Program-made: the position numbers and the translations under genes
The notes under the pieces: model-generated
Told to the model about the DNA's origin: nothing
Databases searched by the model: none
What the model saw: the letters and a program-made list of their open reading frames with translations, nothing else
Shown: piece after piece, positions 17,335 through 27,149 of the stretch
Position numbering within the stretch: the stretch's first letter is position 1
Layout of the letters: each line of letters opens with the position of its first letter
From: Stentor coeruleus
Taxonomy: Eukaryota; Ciliophora; Heterotrichea; Heterotrichida; Stentoridae
Reading direction: 5' to 3'
DNA length: 45,213 bases
Assembly: GCA_001970955.1 (NCBI GenBank)
Contig: MPUH01000574.1
Span: forward strand, 1 to 45,213

Positions 17335-18507
17335 ATGGAAAATTTAAAGAGCACTAAACAGATCGAGACTACAAAACCTAATATCCCTAGATGGCAGTCT
17401 CTAGGAAATATGCTAGGCCAACTTGCTGTAGATATTTCTCCAAGAAACAACGCACTTTCATCTCGATCTCGCAACCGACACGACTCCCAGCCGATATTTC
17501 CTCCAGATCTCAGACCAGAAACAACACGTAACAATATGAAAAAACTTTTTGACCCAACCAAGTGCTCTATAAAAGCTAATGGAACCGTTCAAGGATATGC
17601 AGCATGTACAAATCAAGGCCTAGTTCGTAATTATAACGAAGACCGTGTGAGTATTATATTAAACATTACTCAACAATCAGGTAAAGGGAGTGACATATGG
17701 CCAAAATGCTCATTTTTTGGGGTTTATGATGGGCATGGAGGTTCAGGATGTGCTGATTTTCTAAGAGATAATCTTCATCAATATATAGTAAAAACAAGAC
17801 ACTTTCCTTATAATCCTAAAGAAGCTATATTTGAAGGTTTTGAAACAGCAGAAAGAGAGTTTTTGATAAGAGCTGAGAATTCTAATCCAGTAGATAAAAG
17901 TGGAAGTTGTGCTATAGTTGTACTTATTGTAGCAGATATTTGCTATGTAGCTAATTTAGGGGATTCAAGAGCTGTTATGAGTAGTGAAGCTGGAAGTAAA
18001 ATATACCCTTTAAGTAAAGATCATAAACCGTATATGGAAGAAGAAGTTAAAAGGATTATTGAAAACGGTGGGAAAGTTTATCAAAGTGTTGGACAAGTCA
18101 ATGCAAATCCTGTACTTGGACCTTATAGAGTCTTCCCAGGTCGGCTTAGTGTTAGTAGGACTTTTGGGGATATAGAAGCTAAAAACCCTAATTATGGAGG
18201 GAATTCAAAGGTTTTGATTTCAACTCCTGATGTTAAAGCATTTAAAATACACCCAGAATATGAATTCATTATTCTAGCCAGTGATGGGGTTTTTGATAAA
18301 CTTAAAAATAAAGAAGTCGTGCAAAGTGCATGGGCTGGACTTTTGGAAAATGATTCTTGTAATGTTCATCAACTATCTGGAGCTGCTGTTGAAAATGTTA
18401 TGAGGACGGCTATGTGTAGGAGGAGCTTGGATAATATTACTGTTGCTGTTATAGCTTTTGAAGCAATGATGAGTAAAATTCAAGAAATTAGGAAAGTTAG
18501 TGGTTAG
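17335..18507 (+). CDS. PP2C/PPM-family Ser/Thr phosphatase
   Basis: 390 residues with a complete PP2C domain at about 85-376. All metal-binding motifs are intact: NEDR (101-104, Glu102/Asp103), YDGHGG (131-136), GDSRAV (209-214), SRTFGD (274-279), ASDGVFD (315-321, Asp317) and the terminal DNITV (366-370, Asp366). It should be an active Mn/Mg-dependent protein phosphatase. The N-terminal 80 residues are basic and Ser/Arg-rich, probably disordered. Domain arrangement and length match the degenerate paralogue at 4701-5861 (386 residues), so the two come from one ancestral gene. The domain lacks any visible membrane or targeting segment. It ends with TAG. Substrate unknown. Confidence 0.95.
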   Translation: MENLKSTKQIETTKPNIPRWQSLGNMLGQLAVDISPRNNALSSRSRNRHDSQPIFPPDLRPETTRNNMKKLFDPTKCSIKANGTVQGYAACTNQGLVRNYNEDRVSIILNITQQSGKGSDIWPKCSFFGVYDGHGGSGCADFLRDNLHQYIVKTRHFPYNPKEAIFEGFETAEREFLIRAENSNPVDKSGSCAIVVLIVADICYVANLGDSRAVMSSEAGSKIYPLSKDHKPYMEEEVKRIIENGGKVYQSVGQVNANPVLGPYRVFPGRLSVSRTFGDIEAKNPNYGGNSKVLISTPDVKAFKIHPEYEFIILASDGVFDKLKNKEVVQSAWAGLLENDSCNVHQLSGAAVENVMRTAMCRRSLDNITVAVIAFEAMMSKIQEIRKVSG

Positions 18508-19112
18508 ATTATGTAATTTAATATAGTTGTTAAATTGTGATTTGAGTTTTAGGGAAAGGATGATTTTAGAGGTTAAGCTATGTATAAAGAAAGTTGGTTT
18601 TTGTAAAGGATATGATGGGAAAAGGGATATAAAGTTTTTTAGGGTTTTGAATATTTTATATAGTTTATATGCCTAAGGAGTTAGTTTTTATATACATAAA
18701 AGTGGTTTCTATCATCATTATAATACCTTTAAATATTGAATCATCCTTTTATTAATATCTTTATCGAAGCTCTTGACTAAAATTAAGTCTTCCTGTAATA
18801 ATTTGATGGGCTTTTTATACTCATCAAAGAAGCCTTAGCTCTTTATATTTTATATAAATTATCAAAGGATATATATTGTTTTAGTGGCTATAAAATAAAT
18901 GCATTATAAAAAATAAAAGTCTTGTTTAATCAAATTATAAAACATATCGCAAGTAAGTTTATCATCACAATTATCAATACCCTTAAAGCATATACGATTA
19001 AAATATTATGATTCTTAACATTTTATATAGATTAGCCCCTAATTTATTTTAAATATATATAAAATGTTTTATGTAAACAAATCTAATTCTGCATAGATAC
19101 TCTAATATAAAT
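18508..19112. other. Intergenic region
   Basis: 605 nt between plus-strand genes: G/T-rich and C-poor up to about 18690 (3' flank of the phosphatase), then A/T with scattered C. No reading frame, RNA gene or repeat recognised. Confidence 0.55.
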
Positions 19113-20534
19113 ATGGAAGAGGAAAAAGAATTACCTGTGAAAAATGAGGTATCTGAACAAAAAAGCAAAGTTAAAAAAAAGTCTAAATCTACTAAATGCT
19201 TTTTACTTTTAACAAACATACCTGAAGATTATCTATTTTATATTTGCTCATATAAAGAAGTATTTGCTCCCCTTATAAAAGAAAAACCAGTCGGTATAGC
19301 ATTCCTTACTTTTTCTAAGATTAAAAGAAGATCTAAGTGTATTGAAATGATTAAATCATCAAGCCCTCAAATATCTATGTTTTCTTTTAAGCAAAAGGTT
19401 ATCTTAAAAGAAGATCAATTAGCTCTAAACCTCGCTAATGAAATTAACTCGATCTATGCAATGACCCAAAACTTTGTTCAGTTTATAAAACAAAAAAGCA
19501 TTTACAAGTTAAAATCCCATAAAACTCAGTTAGGCGACTTAGAAAAAAATACTAAAATAGCTTGCAGGATGTATCTTTCAAAGATCATGCTGTATCTTAA
19601 TAAGTATTTTTTTACGAAAAATACTTCTGACATGTGTGACAATGAATGGACAGATAATATATTTTTAACACATACTATATTTGGTGTGTGTTGCTTTTTC
19701 CTATTCAAATACAATAAAAAAAATTTACGTTTATTTGTTGAATATGCTGAATACTTTCAAGTTTTTTTAAGGCATATTTTGTCAAAATCAATTAATGGAA
19801 ATATGAGAGTGCTTACTATTGACTTTATTTACCAAATTGTATTTTTAAAAGATCAATTCAATCATGAAATAAATATCATAAGTGGTATACTTCAAAATAG
19901 TATTCAAGAGCAGTCCTTATCCACAATATTTCCAGATTTAAACCTCAAGTTTTATGACCTTATGCGGGCTGGGCATTCCAAAATAGCCCCTGAAATGAAA
20001 AAGAAAGAGTACGCTAAGTTTATCAGAGTATTTTTGAATAAAGTTTGTTTTATCCCTCTGCCTAAGTCATTATCTGGATTTACTTGTATGAATTCTATCG
20101 TATTTATAAGGCATCCAAAGAAAGATCTTAATTTGAATTATCTTCCATCCCAGGCTTTTGCTTTTCTGACTATTCTACATGAATTAGGCCACTTTTATTT
20201 AAGAAAACAATTTAAGCTCAAATCGGAATGGTTTAACTTCGAAACCCCTAAAAACTCTGGCACTTGGGGAAATAAAAAGCCTGAAGGAGGTTCTGAATTT
20301 ATAATAAAGATTTTTGGTGAAGAGCCTTTATTTGCTACTTATTATGGGGCAGAATATTTGCTTAATGAGACGAATTGGAGGGATAAGAGTATTATAGACT
20401 TCAGAAATGAATTTTTCGAAGAAAGTCAGAAAAATCCCCCAAGTAAAAAAAATAAACATAGATCTGTAAGGCTAAAAAAGGTTGAAACAGATGATAATAT
20501 TATTCAATTAAATTATTGTGGGCGAAAACGTTAA
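19113..20534 (+). CDS. HELGH zincin-like metallopeptidase of unknown family
   Basis: 473 residues. The motif HELGH (356-360), in a hydrophobic context (FLTILHELGHFYLRK), is the HExxH zinc-binding helix of metallopeptidases. About 31-35 residues later comes PEGGSEFIIKIFG, where Glu391 or Glu395 could be the third zinc ligand, as in gluzincins. The first 30 residues are highly charged. Residues 100-310 appear helical without known motifs. No signal peptide is seen, so a cytosolic enzyme is expected. The combination HELGH + (E)GG..IIKIFG looks like an uncharacterised protist family, not a named peptidase clan; this is from recollection and not verified. The C-terminus is basic. It ends with TAA. 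Confidence 0.7.
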   Translation: MEEEKELPVKNEVSEQKSKVKKKSKSTKCFLLLTNIPEDYLFYICSYKEVFAPLIKEKPVGIAFLTFSKIKRRSKCIEMIKSSSPQISMFSFKQKVILKEDQLALNLANEINSIYAMTQNFVQFIKQKSIYKLKSHKTQLGDLEKNTKIACRMYLSKIMLYLNKYFFTKNTSDMCDNEWTDNIFLTHTIFGVCCFFLFKYNKKNLRLFVEYAEYFQVFLRHILSKSINGNMRVLTIDFIYQIVFLKDQFNHEINIISGILQNSIQEQSLSTIFPDLNLKFYDLMRAGHSKIAPEMKKKEYAKFIRVFLNKVCFIPLPKSLSGFTCMNSIVFIRHPKKDLNLNYLPSQAFAFLTILHELGHFYLRKQFKLKSEWFNFETPKNSGTWGNKKPEGGSEFIIKIFGEEPLFATYYGAEYLLNETNWRDKSIIDFRNEFFEESQKNPPSKKNKHRSVRLKKVETDDNIIQLNYCGRKR

Positions 20535-21670
20535 TTTGATAAGAAATTTAATTTTTTAAGCATAGGATTTATAATAATTTTTATAGTTGAGATTATTAAA
20601 AGCTGTAGAGATAAAAGAGAAAATTTGGATAAGACGAAAAATAATACTTGATAATTATCGAGAAAAAATGTAGTATCAAAGATATTACTTGAAAGATATT
20701 GAGAAATAGACTATGAGTATAAAACTTAAAAATTTAATGGCAGGCAAATGATTAGAATAGTTAAATTTAGTAGGAAAGGGATTATTTTTGGAAACATTCA
20801 ATTTTTAAAATTTCTTTTTGAGTAAATATTACTAAGGCTCTATTGTTGATTTATAACCCTGTAAATTTTATTATGAATAATCATCACCCAATTACTTTTA
20901 TAATTTGTCAATAAATTTATAAATATTTGTATGCTAGCATATTATTATTACAGTCAAGTTTATTCAGGTAGAAGCTGTCTAAATGGACTATTTTAAATCT
21001 CTGATGCTTTTTGACTTAAATTTTTGATAAAATCTTTCCTAGTAGGAATTTAAGTCAATTTGTGATAGTAGAACACTTTTTATCTAGGGCATTTTAGATA
21101 CAGTCAAACTGTGTAAGACTTTGTTAAAAATAAAAATAGGTTAAAAAGCACCAAAACTTCTTACCATTAAAGAAAAGTAAAATTTATTAATACGTGCGAC
21201 AAAAAATAGCATAATGTTGAGAGGCATGCTAATAGTTTAGTATCAGAAAGATTCAAGTTTATGATATTTTGCTCAAGATTATTGCTGGCACAGAAAGATA
21301 TGATAAAAATGCAAAAAAGATTCATTTAAATTACCTATGAACCCTAGCTTATATATTCATTTTATGAATCTTCATAGAACATTTCTAAATATCATATTAC
21401 AACCTAAACGAATATCAAACTGCAAATAAATTATATACCTATCCTAACACATAATACAAAACAAATACAAATTTATAATCCTTTAACTATCACATAATAT
21501 AATTTCTTTCAACACAATAATAAACAAACTCTATCATCTTATCCTAAATCACAATAAATCATATCCTACATATCAAAAATATAAACACAACACCCGACCA
21601 ATTCCATCTAAATTCAAACTAAGCCTAAAACCTTCATCTTATACAAACTTCATAGAAAAACATATAAAAT
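20535..21670. other. Intergenic region with one perfect hairpin
   Basis: About 1.1 kb. It is G-rich downstream of the metallopeptidase gene and strongly A/C-rich from about 21380 to the next start (bases 21601-21660 hold 14 C and 2 G). It contains a 12-bp perfect inverted repeat at 21011-21058. No protein-coding potential recognised. Confidence 0.55.
21011..21058. repeat. Inverted repeat with 12-nt perfect arms
   Basis: Arms TTGACTTAAATT (21011-21022) and AATTTAAGTCAA (21047-21058) are perfect reverse complements separated by a 24-nt loop. In RNA this would form a 12-bp hairpin. It lies about 480 nt after the metallopeptidase stop and 610 nt before the next start. It has no T-run and no known motif, so its role is unknown. 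Confidence 0.75.
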
Positions 21671-24600
21671 ATGAAAACCATACTAATACTTCTTTTATCA
21701 TTCTACCTAGCCTCCTCATCAATATCAGTTCTCAAAGAACTCAATCAAAATTATTTACTAGATAGTGACGAATATGTAACAATCCAATTCTATAACTACT
21801 TCTCAGCCCCTGTGCTTGTCTATGATATTTCACCAAAAACATCAAGTATGCTATTAATGAATTCAAGTCTTTCCATAGGCAGCAGCACAACTTTAAACAG
21901 TGTTTTTCCTGCCCCAAACTTCATAGAACTACTACAACCAGTATGTCAATTAGATGATAATCATTGTCAAAAATACATCCATGCATCAAACGACACCCTT
22001 TATTATTACGATACAATTAACCCATCAGAAAAAAATCCAATAATAAAATTTGATGGGGAAATACTACAATATTCACTAGTCAGAAAGTTTCAGAAAGAAT
22101 TTTTCATTGTTATTTTCAAAGGAGAGAATTGTATTAAAATGGGAACAACCTCACAAGTATATAATAATACTGCAAACTCATTTGATTTCTCAAAGATTAA
22201 TATAATAGATATTGGTGAACCTTTTCCTTTATTACAACCATATAGTGTTTCTTTGTCTAAAGGGTCTATTATAAATGAAATTATAGTTACAGGGTTTTCA
22301 GATGATAAATGGTATATAATACTAATAAGCATACAAGATGATAAAAATATGATAATGATAAGTAATGTTACTATATCTGGAGATAAATTTGATCCTCCTA
22401 TGTTCTGTATAACAATAGAATACAATCATTATGTTTATATACCTAATTTGAAACTTGTAATTGAAATATTATCTCAAAACAACATCATAACTGTTAATAA
22501 TTCTCTTTATATAAACAAAAATTCATTAAATGTGACATCAATGCAACCTTCACATAATTTCACAAGTTTACTTCTTGGTACTGACTGTGGATTTCTAGCT
22601 TTGAGTTTAGATTTTGAAAAATCATATTATCAAAATGTTAGAAATAGTAGTTGTAGTATGTATATTTACCCATATCTAAATCATAATTACTTTATAGGTG
22701 CTACAGATGATGGGAAATTATTTTTGTCTATTACAGAACTAGATAATATTTTTACATTACTTGGGGTTTATGAGCTTAATTTAACAACTAAAAATTTTAG
22801 TTGGATTATTGATGTGGATTATGATGGAGATGAGTATTTGATAATAAATAATGGGAATGCTTTAGAAAAGAAAAAAATTAATCTTGTTGGAGCTTATATG
22901 AATTTTACATGTGATGATAATGATACTAATTATACTTTGACGGTTTATAATAAAGACAATAAAGATGATATGCTGGTGAAGAGTTTTAGAGTTACGAAAC
23001 TTATTGATTTAAAAAATATATACACTGTAGAACAAGATAATCAGTTTTTGGTATCTTTTTATAATCTTAAAGGATATGTTGAGGTTAATCTTTATAACTT
23101 TTTTATGGGATCTAATGTGTTATTGAAAAGCTGTGAGATTTCTGATATTAATCCAGAAATCGATGCAGAGATTTATTCTCTTTCAACAAATAAGCCTATA
23201 TGTTCTAATTCCCAAGAATCACCTGAAGAATTGCATTCCCCAGAATCTTTATGTATAAGCAACGCAACAACACTAGATCAATTCGACTTACTAAATGCTA
23301 AAATCCTCACTACAAGCAACTTAACTTATATATACAACAGTACCGGTTATTTTGTATACAAATCTGAAATGCTTTCTTCATACGAAAAATTCATCAACTA
23401 TTCTGTTATTGAAATGATCCAGTGTGGCAGTGGTCTTTTTATAGTCCTCGAAAAAGAAGAAGACACATTCATCCAATACTCAACAAATTTAGACAATTTC
23501 AATTTCGACTATACAATCAACGTCAGTTCATGTCAAAATCCTCAATGTTCGAGTAAATATTTTGTATGTAAAAACAGCACTGGGCTTATTGTCTTTAGTT
23601 ATGATATCATTAATAAGCCCAATTTGCATATGATTTATTATTTATATGTTTACGAAAATAATGCGTTTAAGATATACAACGATTATGCTCTTTATGATAA
23701 TTACATAGCTGCGATTATTGATTACCAAACATTATTACTATATGATTTAGAAAATATACCTGTAGGTGGGAATAATTCCAGTTATAGTATGACATTAAAT
23801 GAAGATGCATATAAAATCTATGCAGATAGTAATTATTACTATATAATTTCTAAAGATTATGATATGTGGGTATATTCAAACAACCTTATTTATGAAAAAC
23901 GTATAAACCTTGGTTTTTTTACTGATATAACGATTTTTGAATCTTTAGTTTTTGCTTATGACAACGAATTTTTAACTATAGTCAATGTGTCAATGCCTGT
24001 TGTCAGTTCGAAAGTTTTCACAACTTCATTGAAATTATTTACTAGTCTTGGTATTACTAACTATAATACCCAAAGCGTTAAATTATCTTATATAAACAAC
24101 GACACTCTATTTGAACAATATCTTTATCTTAAATGCAAGGCTTTCAATATAACTTTTACTATAAAATCAAATTCTTTTAGTCTTTCAGAGATATTTTATC
24201 AAGCAAATCTTTCACTTAATGTCATTAACAATTTCAAACAAGAATCTCAGATTATCACTAGTATAAGTTTATTTATAAACGGCCAAAGTATTTATGTAAA
24301 CAATAATACTATTGATTATATACAAAACAACTTAATGGAAGTCACTTGTGGATCAGAAGAAATCATCCCTTTAGATGAGATTTTCTGGGGTCAAAACCTA
24401 TCAGTAAGCCTTAGCAACAACGTCACAGGGGTGAAAATCAATCAAAGATTTTCACTTATAAACGATGACCCTTTTAAAAACTATACATATTCAGCATTTA
24501 TGCCAGTAAAAGATCTTTCTATATATATCGCGACAAATTCATGCAATGTTTATATAATAAATGAAAAATTACAGGTTATAACAAGTATGGAATTAGATGA

Positions 24601-25864
24601 TCCAAGTTTTAAAAACTGTTTATGTACTGATATTGGTAATCTTCATCAAGATAATAAGTCTTTAATGTTTGTAATTGGATGTCAATTTAAAACATATAGA
24701 AATATCCCTTATGTGACTACTAGTCAAATTAATATGCCTGAGAATAGTTTGATTTTTATTCAATATGAAAATGATATGCTTTATGAACTTGAGGTTTTTA
24801 GTATGTTGTATTTTCCTTCATCTTTTAAAGAAGTTGTTACAAATGATGGGGATTTTATGATTGCTACTATTGATATTTATGATGATGCTACTGATGATTC
24901 TTATTATGCTAATCATTTGCAAATTGTGTATGGAAATATTTCATTGAGTAATATTTGTATGGTTAATTTGACTATAAATGAGTTACAGGATTATTTAGTG
25001 ACGAGGTATTATTTCGCTGATTTAGATGGGCTTTATGACCCGAATTTTGATGAGTTTTATTTTTACCTTGCTGAGATTTATTCTGGGCTTATAATATTGA
25101 CGATTCCAAAAGATGGTATTGCAAGGATAACAAATGTATCTTTAGATAGTGTTGCAGTTGCTACAGTAAGATGTGGTAAAGAGTTATATGTATCTTTTCT
25201 TAACTCTACAATATACAAGTATCATCTTGAATCATGGGATAAACCTGTATTTTATTCAACAACATTTCCTTATCTTAGTAATTTTGTTGTCACCCCAGGG
25301 TCGTTATGGTGCTCAGACCCAAATTATGCTAAATACTTACTTTTTCTCATGCAACAACCTGATCCTACTATTAACTCTGATACTTATCTTTTAGTTATAG
25401 ATAATAGTGCATCTGAACTTGCTAGTACTGTTACTGCATATTTTTTATATAATGGTTTAATGGGAATATATGCTTATTTTTATAATCTAAACACTATTGT
25501 TGTTGTAACTCCACAATCATTATCTAAATATTCACTTAATGATTATGTTATTACCATTGCCCCAAATAATAATTGTAACTCAGATAGGACTGTGAGATTT
25601 AATTTAACAGCTTGTAGTGATTGGGTTAATAATAGTGATGTTTCATTTTTGTTAAAGATTAAAGATAATTATTCTCCTGGAAATGTTAGCTTTGAAGATA
25701 TACCTAATTGGGGTTGGGTGCTGATAGCTTTGGGTATGATTATTGTTACGATTGTGGCTGTCAAAATATCCAAGAAATTCTGGAAGTGTAAGTCTAAGAG
25801 GAAGAATGGTATGAGGCAAAGACTTTTTAATTATGATATTATAGAAAGTGAGATAAATAAATAA
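21671..25864 (+). CDS. Large type I membrane glycoprotein, unknown family
   Basis: 1397 residues in one uninterrupted frame. It starts with a signal peptide (MKTILILLLSFYLASS) and ends with one membrane helix (about 1346-1364, WGWVLIALGMIIVTIVAV), followed by a basic 33-residue cytoplasmic tail. The ectodomain is rich in Asn, Tyr, Ser and Ile with many N-x-S/T sites and scattered Cys pairs. Repeating hydrophobic strands with short Asp/Gly turns suggest beta-propeller or beta-sandwich modules, but I could not match a named domain. A surface or contractile-vacuole/phagosome membrane role is possible, unproven. The ATG follows an A/C-rich flank. It ends with TAA. Strand composition resets inside the gene near 23.2 kb and 25.2 kb. 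Confidence 0.88.
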   Translation: MKTILILLLSFYLASSSISVLKELNQNYLLDSDEYVTIQFYNYFSAPVLVYDISPKTSSMLLMNSSLSIGSSTTLNSVFPAPNFIELLQPVCQLDDNHCQKYIHASNDTLYYYDTINPSEKNPIIKFDGEILQYSLVRKFQKEFFIVIFKGENCIKMGTTSQVYNNTANSFDFSKINIIDIGEPFPLLQPYSVSLSKGSIINEIIVTGFSDDKWYIILISIQDDKNMIMISNVTISGDKFDPPMFCITIEYNHYVYIPNLKLVIEILSQNNIITVNNSLYINKNSLNVTSMQPSHNFTSLLLGTDCGFLALSLDFEKSYYQNVRNSSCSMYIYPYLNHNYFIGATDDGKLFLSITELDNIFTLLGVYELNLTTKNFSWIIDVDYDGDEYLIINNGNALEKKKINLVGAYMNFTCDDNDTNYTLTVYNKDNKDDMLVKSFRVTKLIDLKNIYTVEQDNQFLVSFYNLKGYVEVNLYNFFMGSNVLLKSCEISDINPEIDAEIYSLSTNKPICSNSQESPEELHSPESLCISNATTLDQFDLLNAKILTTSNLTYIYNSTGYFVYKSEMLSSYEKFINYSVIEMIQCGSGLFIVLEKEEDTFIQYSTNLDNFNFDYTINVSSCQNPQCSSKYFVCKNSTGLIVFSYDIINKPNLHMIYYLYVYENNAFKIYNDYALYDNYIAAIIDYQTLLLYDLENIPVGGNNSSYSMTLNEDAYKIYADSNYYYIISKDYDMWVYSNNLIYEKRINLGFFTDITIFESLVFAYDNEFLTIVNVSMPVVSSKVFTTSLKLFTSLGITNYNTQSVKLSYINNDTLFEQYLYLKCKAFNITFTIKSNSFSLSEIFYQANLSLNVINNFKQESQIITSISLFINGQSIYVNNNTIDYIQNNLMEVTCGSEEIIPLDEIFWGQNLSVSLSNNVTGVKINQRFSLINDDPFKNYTYSAFMPVKDLSIYIATNSCNVYIINEKLQVITSMELDDPSFKNCLCTDIGNLHQDNKSLMFVIGCQFKTYRNIPYVTTSQINMPENSLIFIQYENDMLYELEVFSMLYFPSSFKEVVTNDGDFMIATIDIYDDATDDSYYANHLQIVYGNISLSNICMVNLTINELQDYLVTRYYFADLDGLYDPNFDEFYFYLAEIYSGLIILTIPKDGIARITNVSLDSVAVATVRCGKELYVSFLNSTIYKYHLESWDKPVFYSTTFPYLSNFVVTPGSLWCSDPNYAKYLLFLMQQPDPTINSDTYLLVIDNSASELASTVTAYFLYNGLMGIYAYFYNLNTIVVVTPQSLSKYSLNDYVITIAPNNNCNSDRTVRFNLTACSDWVNNSDVSFLLKIKDNYSPGNVSFEDIPNWGWVLIALGMIIVTIVAVKISKKFWKCKSKRKNGMRQRLFNYDIIESEINK

Positions 25865-25948
25865 GTTAACTAATATTACCTAAAACTTATAACAAATTTC
25901 CAATATTTTTTAAAACCAAAATTTTTACAGGCATCTAAAATCTATTAA

Positions 25949-27130
25949 TTAAAACACTTCGCAGTTTTTCCTACTTTTATTGTTATTGCAATTAGAAAAG
26001 CAAGTAAATGAATTTTTCCTTTCACTAGCAATAAAAATCCTCGACTCATCAAAACCTAAATTCTGAAATCCGGCAATATGTTGTACAAGTTTTATATTAA
26101 TTCTTTCAATTTCTTTTTTCACAGTCATCAACTGACTTGTAAGATATTTTATCCTAGACCCTAAAATATCTCTAAACTCATCAAGGCTTTGAAACTTGAT
26201 TTTAATAGAAAACCCAACTTTAGGAGCATCATCGATACCTTCATCAGCAATATCCATAATAGCATATTTTTCTTTAGTAATAATAACATAATGATTCCCT
26301 TCCATTTGATAAAAATTAAGCCCTTGTTTTTCATTAGCATGAGATGAAATCAGATAATTAAAAATATCCAGGTTTATTTCAGCTATTTTCACGCTACTTC
26401 TTGCAAGTGTTAAATGCTCAAAAAGACTTATTTTTATAGTTTTTTCACTATAATGCATTTTTCTTTATAAAACTTACAGTTTAGATTTGAAATTCCAAAT
26501 TGCTTTATTACCATCAACATCTACAGGCTTGGTTACACTTCGACATTCTTTGGTTAGTATTTCTACAGAATATCCAGCAAAACCTTCGGTAAAAGCACGT
26601 CTTAAATCGCCAATTTCAATAAAATTGACTTCGAGATCTAAGCTTATGATAGGACCTTTACTTGTTTCACGGCTTATTGATATTGATGATTGATTTAGAA
26701 GCATATCAGTTTCTGTGTTTTGATAGTCTTGAAGGTTGAAGCTCATAAGTTTAAAAACCTCATTTGTACTGTCGAGATATTTTTTCTATGTAACAAATAC
26801 GATGTTCTGAGCAACTTTAAGATTTTTCATGTACTTTTTATGTTTTTCTTCTAAACTTGTAGCTAAGCATATGATGAATTCGTTTCTAAATATTATTTAC
26901 AATGATTTTGTCCCTAGTTTGTTGCTCCCGACTGTGTCCCAGACTCGTTTTATTTCTGATAGGGCACTTTGTCGATCTCGATTATAGTACCAAACTGTGA
27001 GGTCTGAATAAGCTATCATCAGGTCATTTTCTTCTGTTATATCGATATTCATAGCTTTAAGGTACTCTGCTTTCATTTCAACAACTATTCTGTTAAGCAA
27101 ATCATCCTTCATATAGAGACCTCTATACAT
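25949..27130 (-). CDS. Four-exon gene, C2-like domain protein with 15-nt introns
   Basis: Three short frames on the minus strand join into one 378-residue protein when three 15-nt introns are removed: 26886-26900 (GTAAATAATATTTAG), 26786-26800 (GTATTTGTTACATAG) and 26463-26477 (GTAAGTTTTATAAAG). All begin GTA, end AG and carry an in-frame stop. The splice joins read SLNEFII, NIKKYLD and KLKMHYSE. Residues 1-120 are helical. Residues about 152-245 (ISLDLEVNFIEIGDL ... KTIKISLFEHLTLARSSVKIAEINL) have the strand pattern of a C2 or NT-C2 domain, without the usual calcium-binding Asp set. A coiled segment follows. It could tether membranes or cytoskeleton; function unknown. Its ATG is 19 nt from that of the divergent RCC1 gene. 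It ends with TAA. Confidence 0.85.
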
Positions 27131-27149
27131 ATTTTTAATTTAAATTAAA
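27131..27149. promoter_or_regulatory. 19-nt bidirectional promoter/5' leader with perfect palindrome
   Basis: Only these 19 nt separate the start codon of the minus-strand C2-like gene (ATG at 27130-27128) from that of the plus-strand RCC1 gene (27150). They contain most of an 18-nt perfect palindrome, TTTTAATTTAAATTAAAA (27133-27150), whose last base is the A of the plus-strand ATG. Either the leaders are only a few nucleotides long, or each promoter lies inside the other coding region. If the first in-frame ATGs are not used, the spacing grows modestly: the second minus-strand ATG is at 27112. Confidence 0.65.

Noticed and set aside
23580-23620. Inverted repeat GGGCTTATT / AATAAGCCC
   Set aside because: It lies within well-formed coding sequence of the large membrane protein and the arms are only 9 nt; probably chance.
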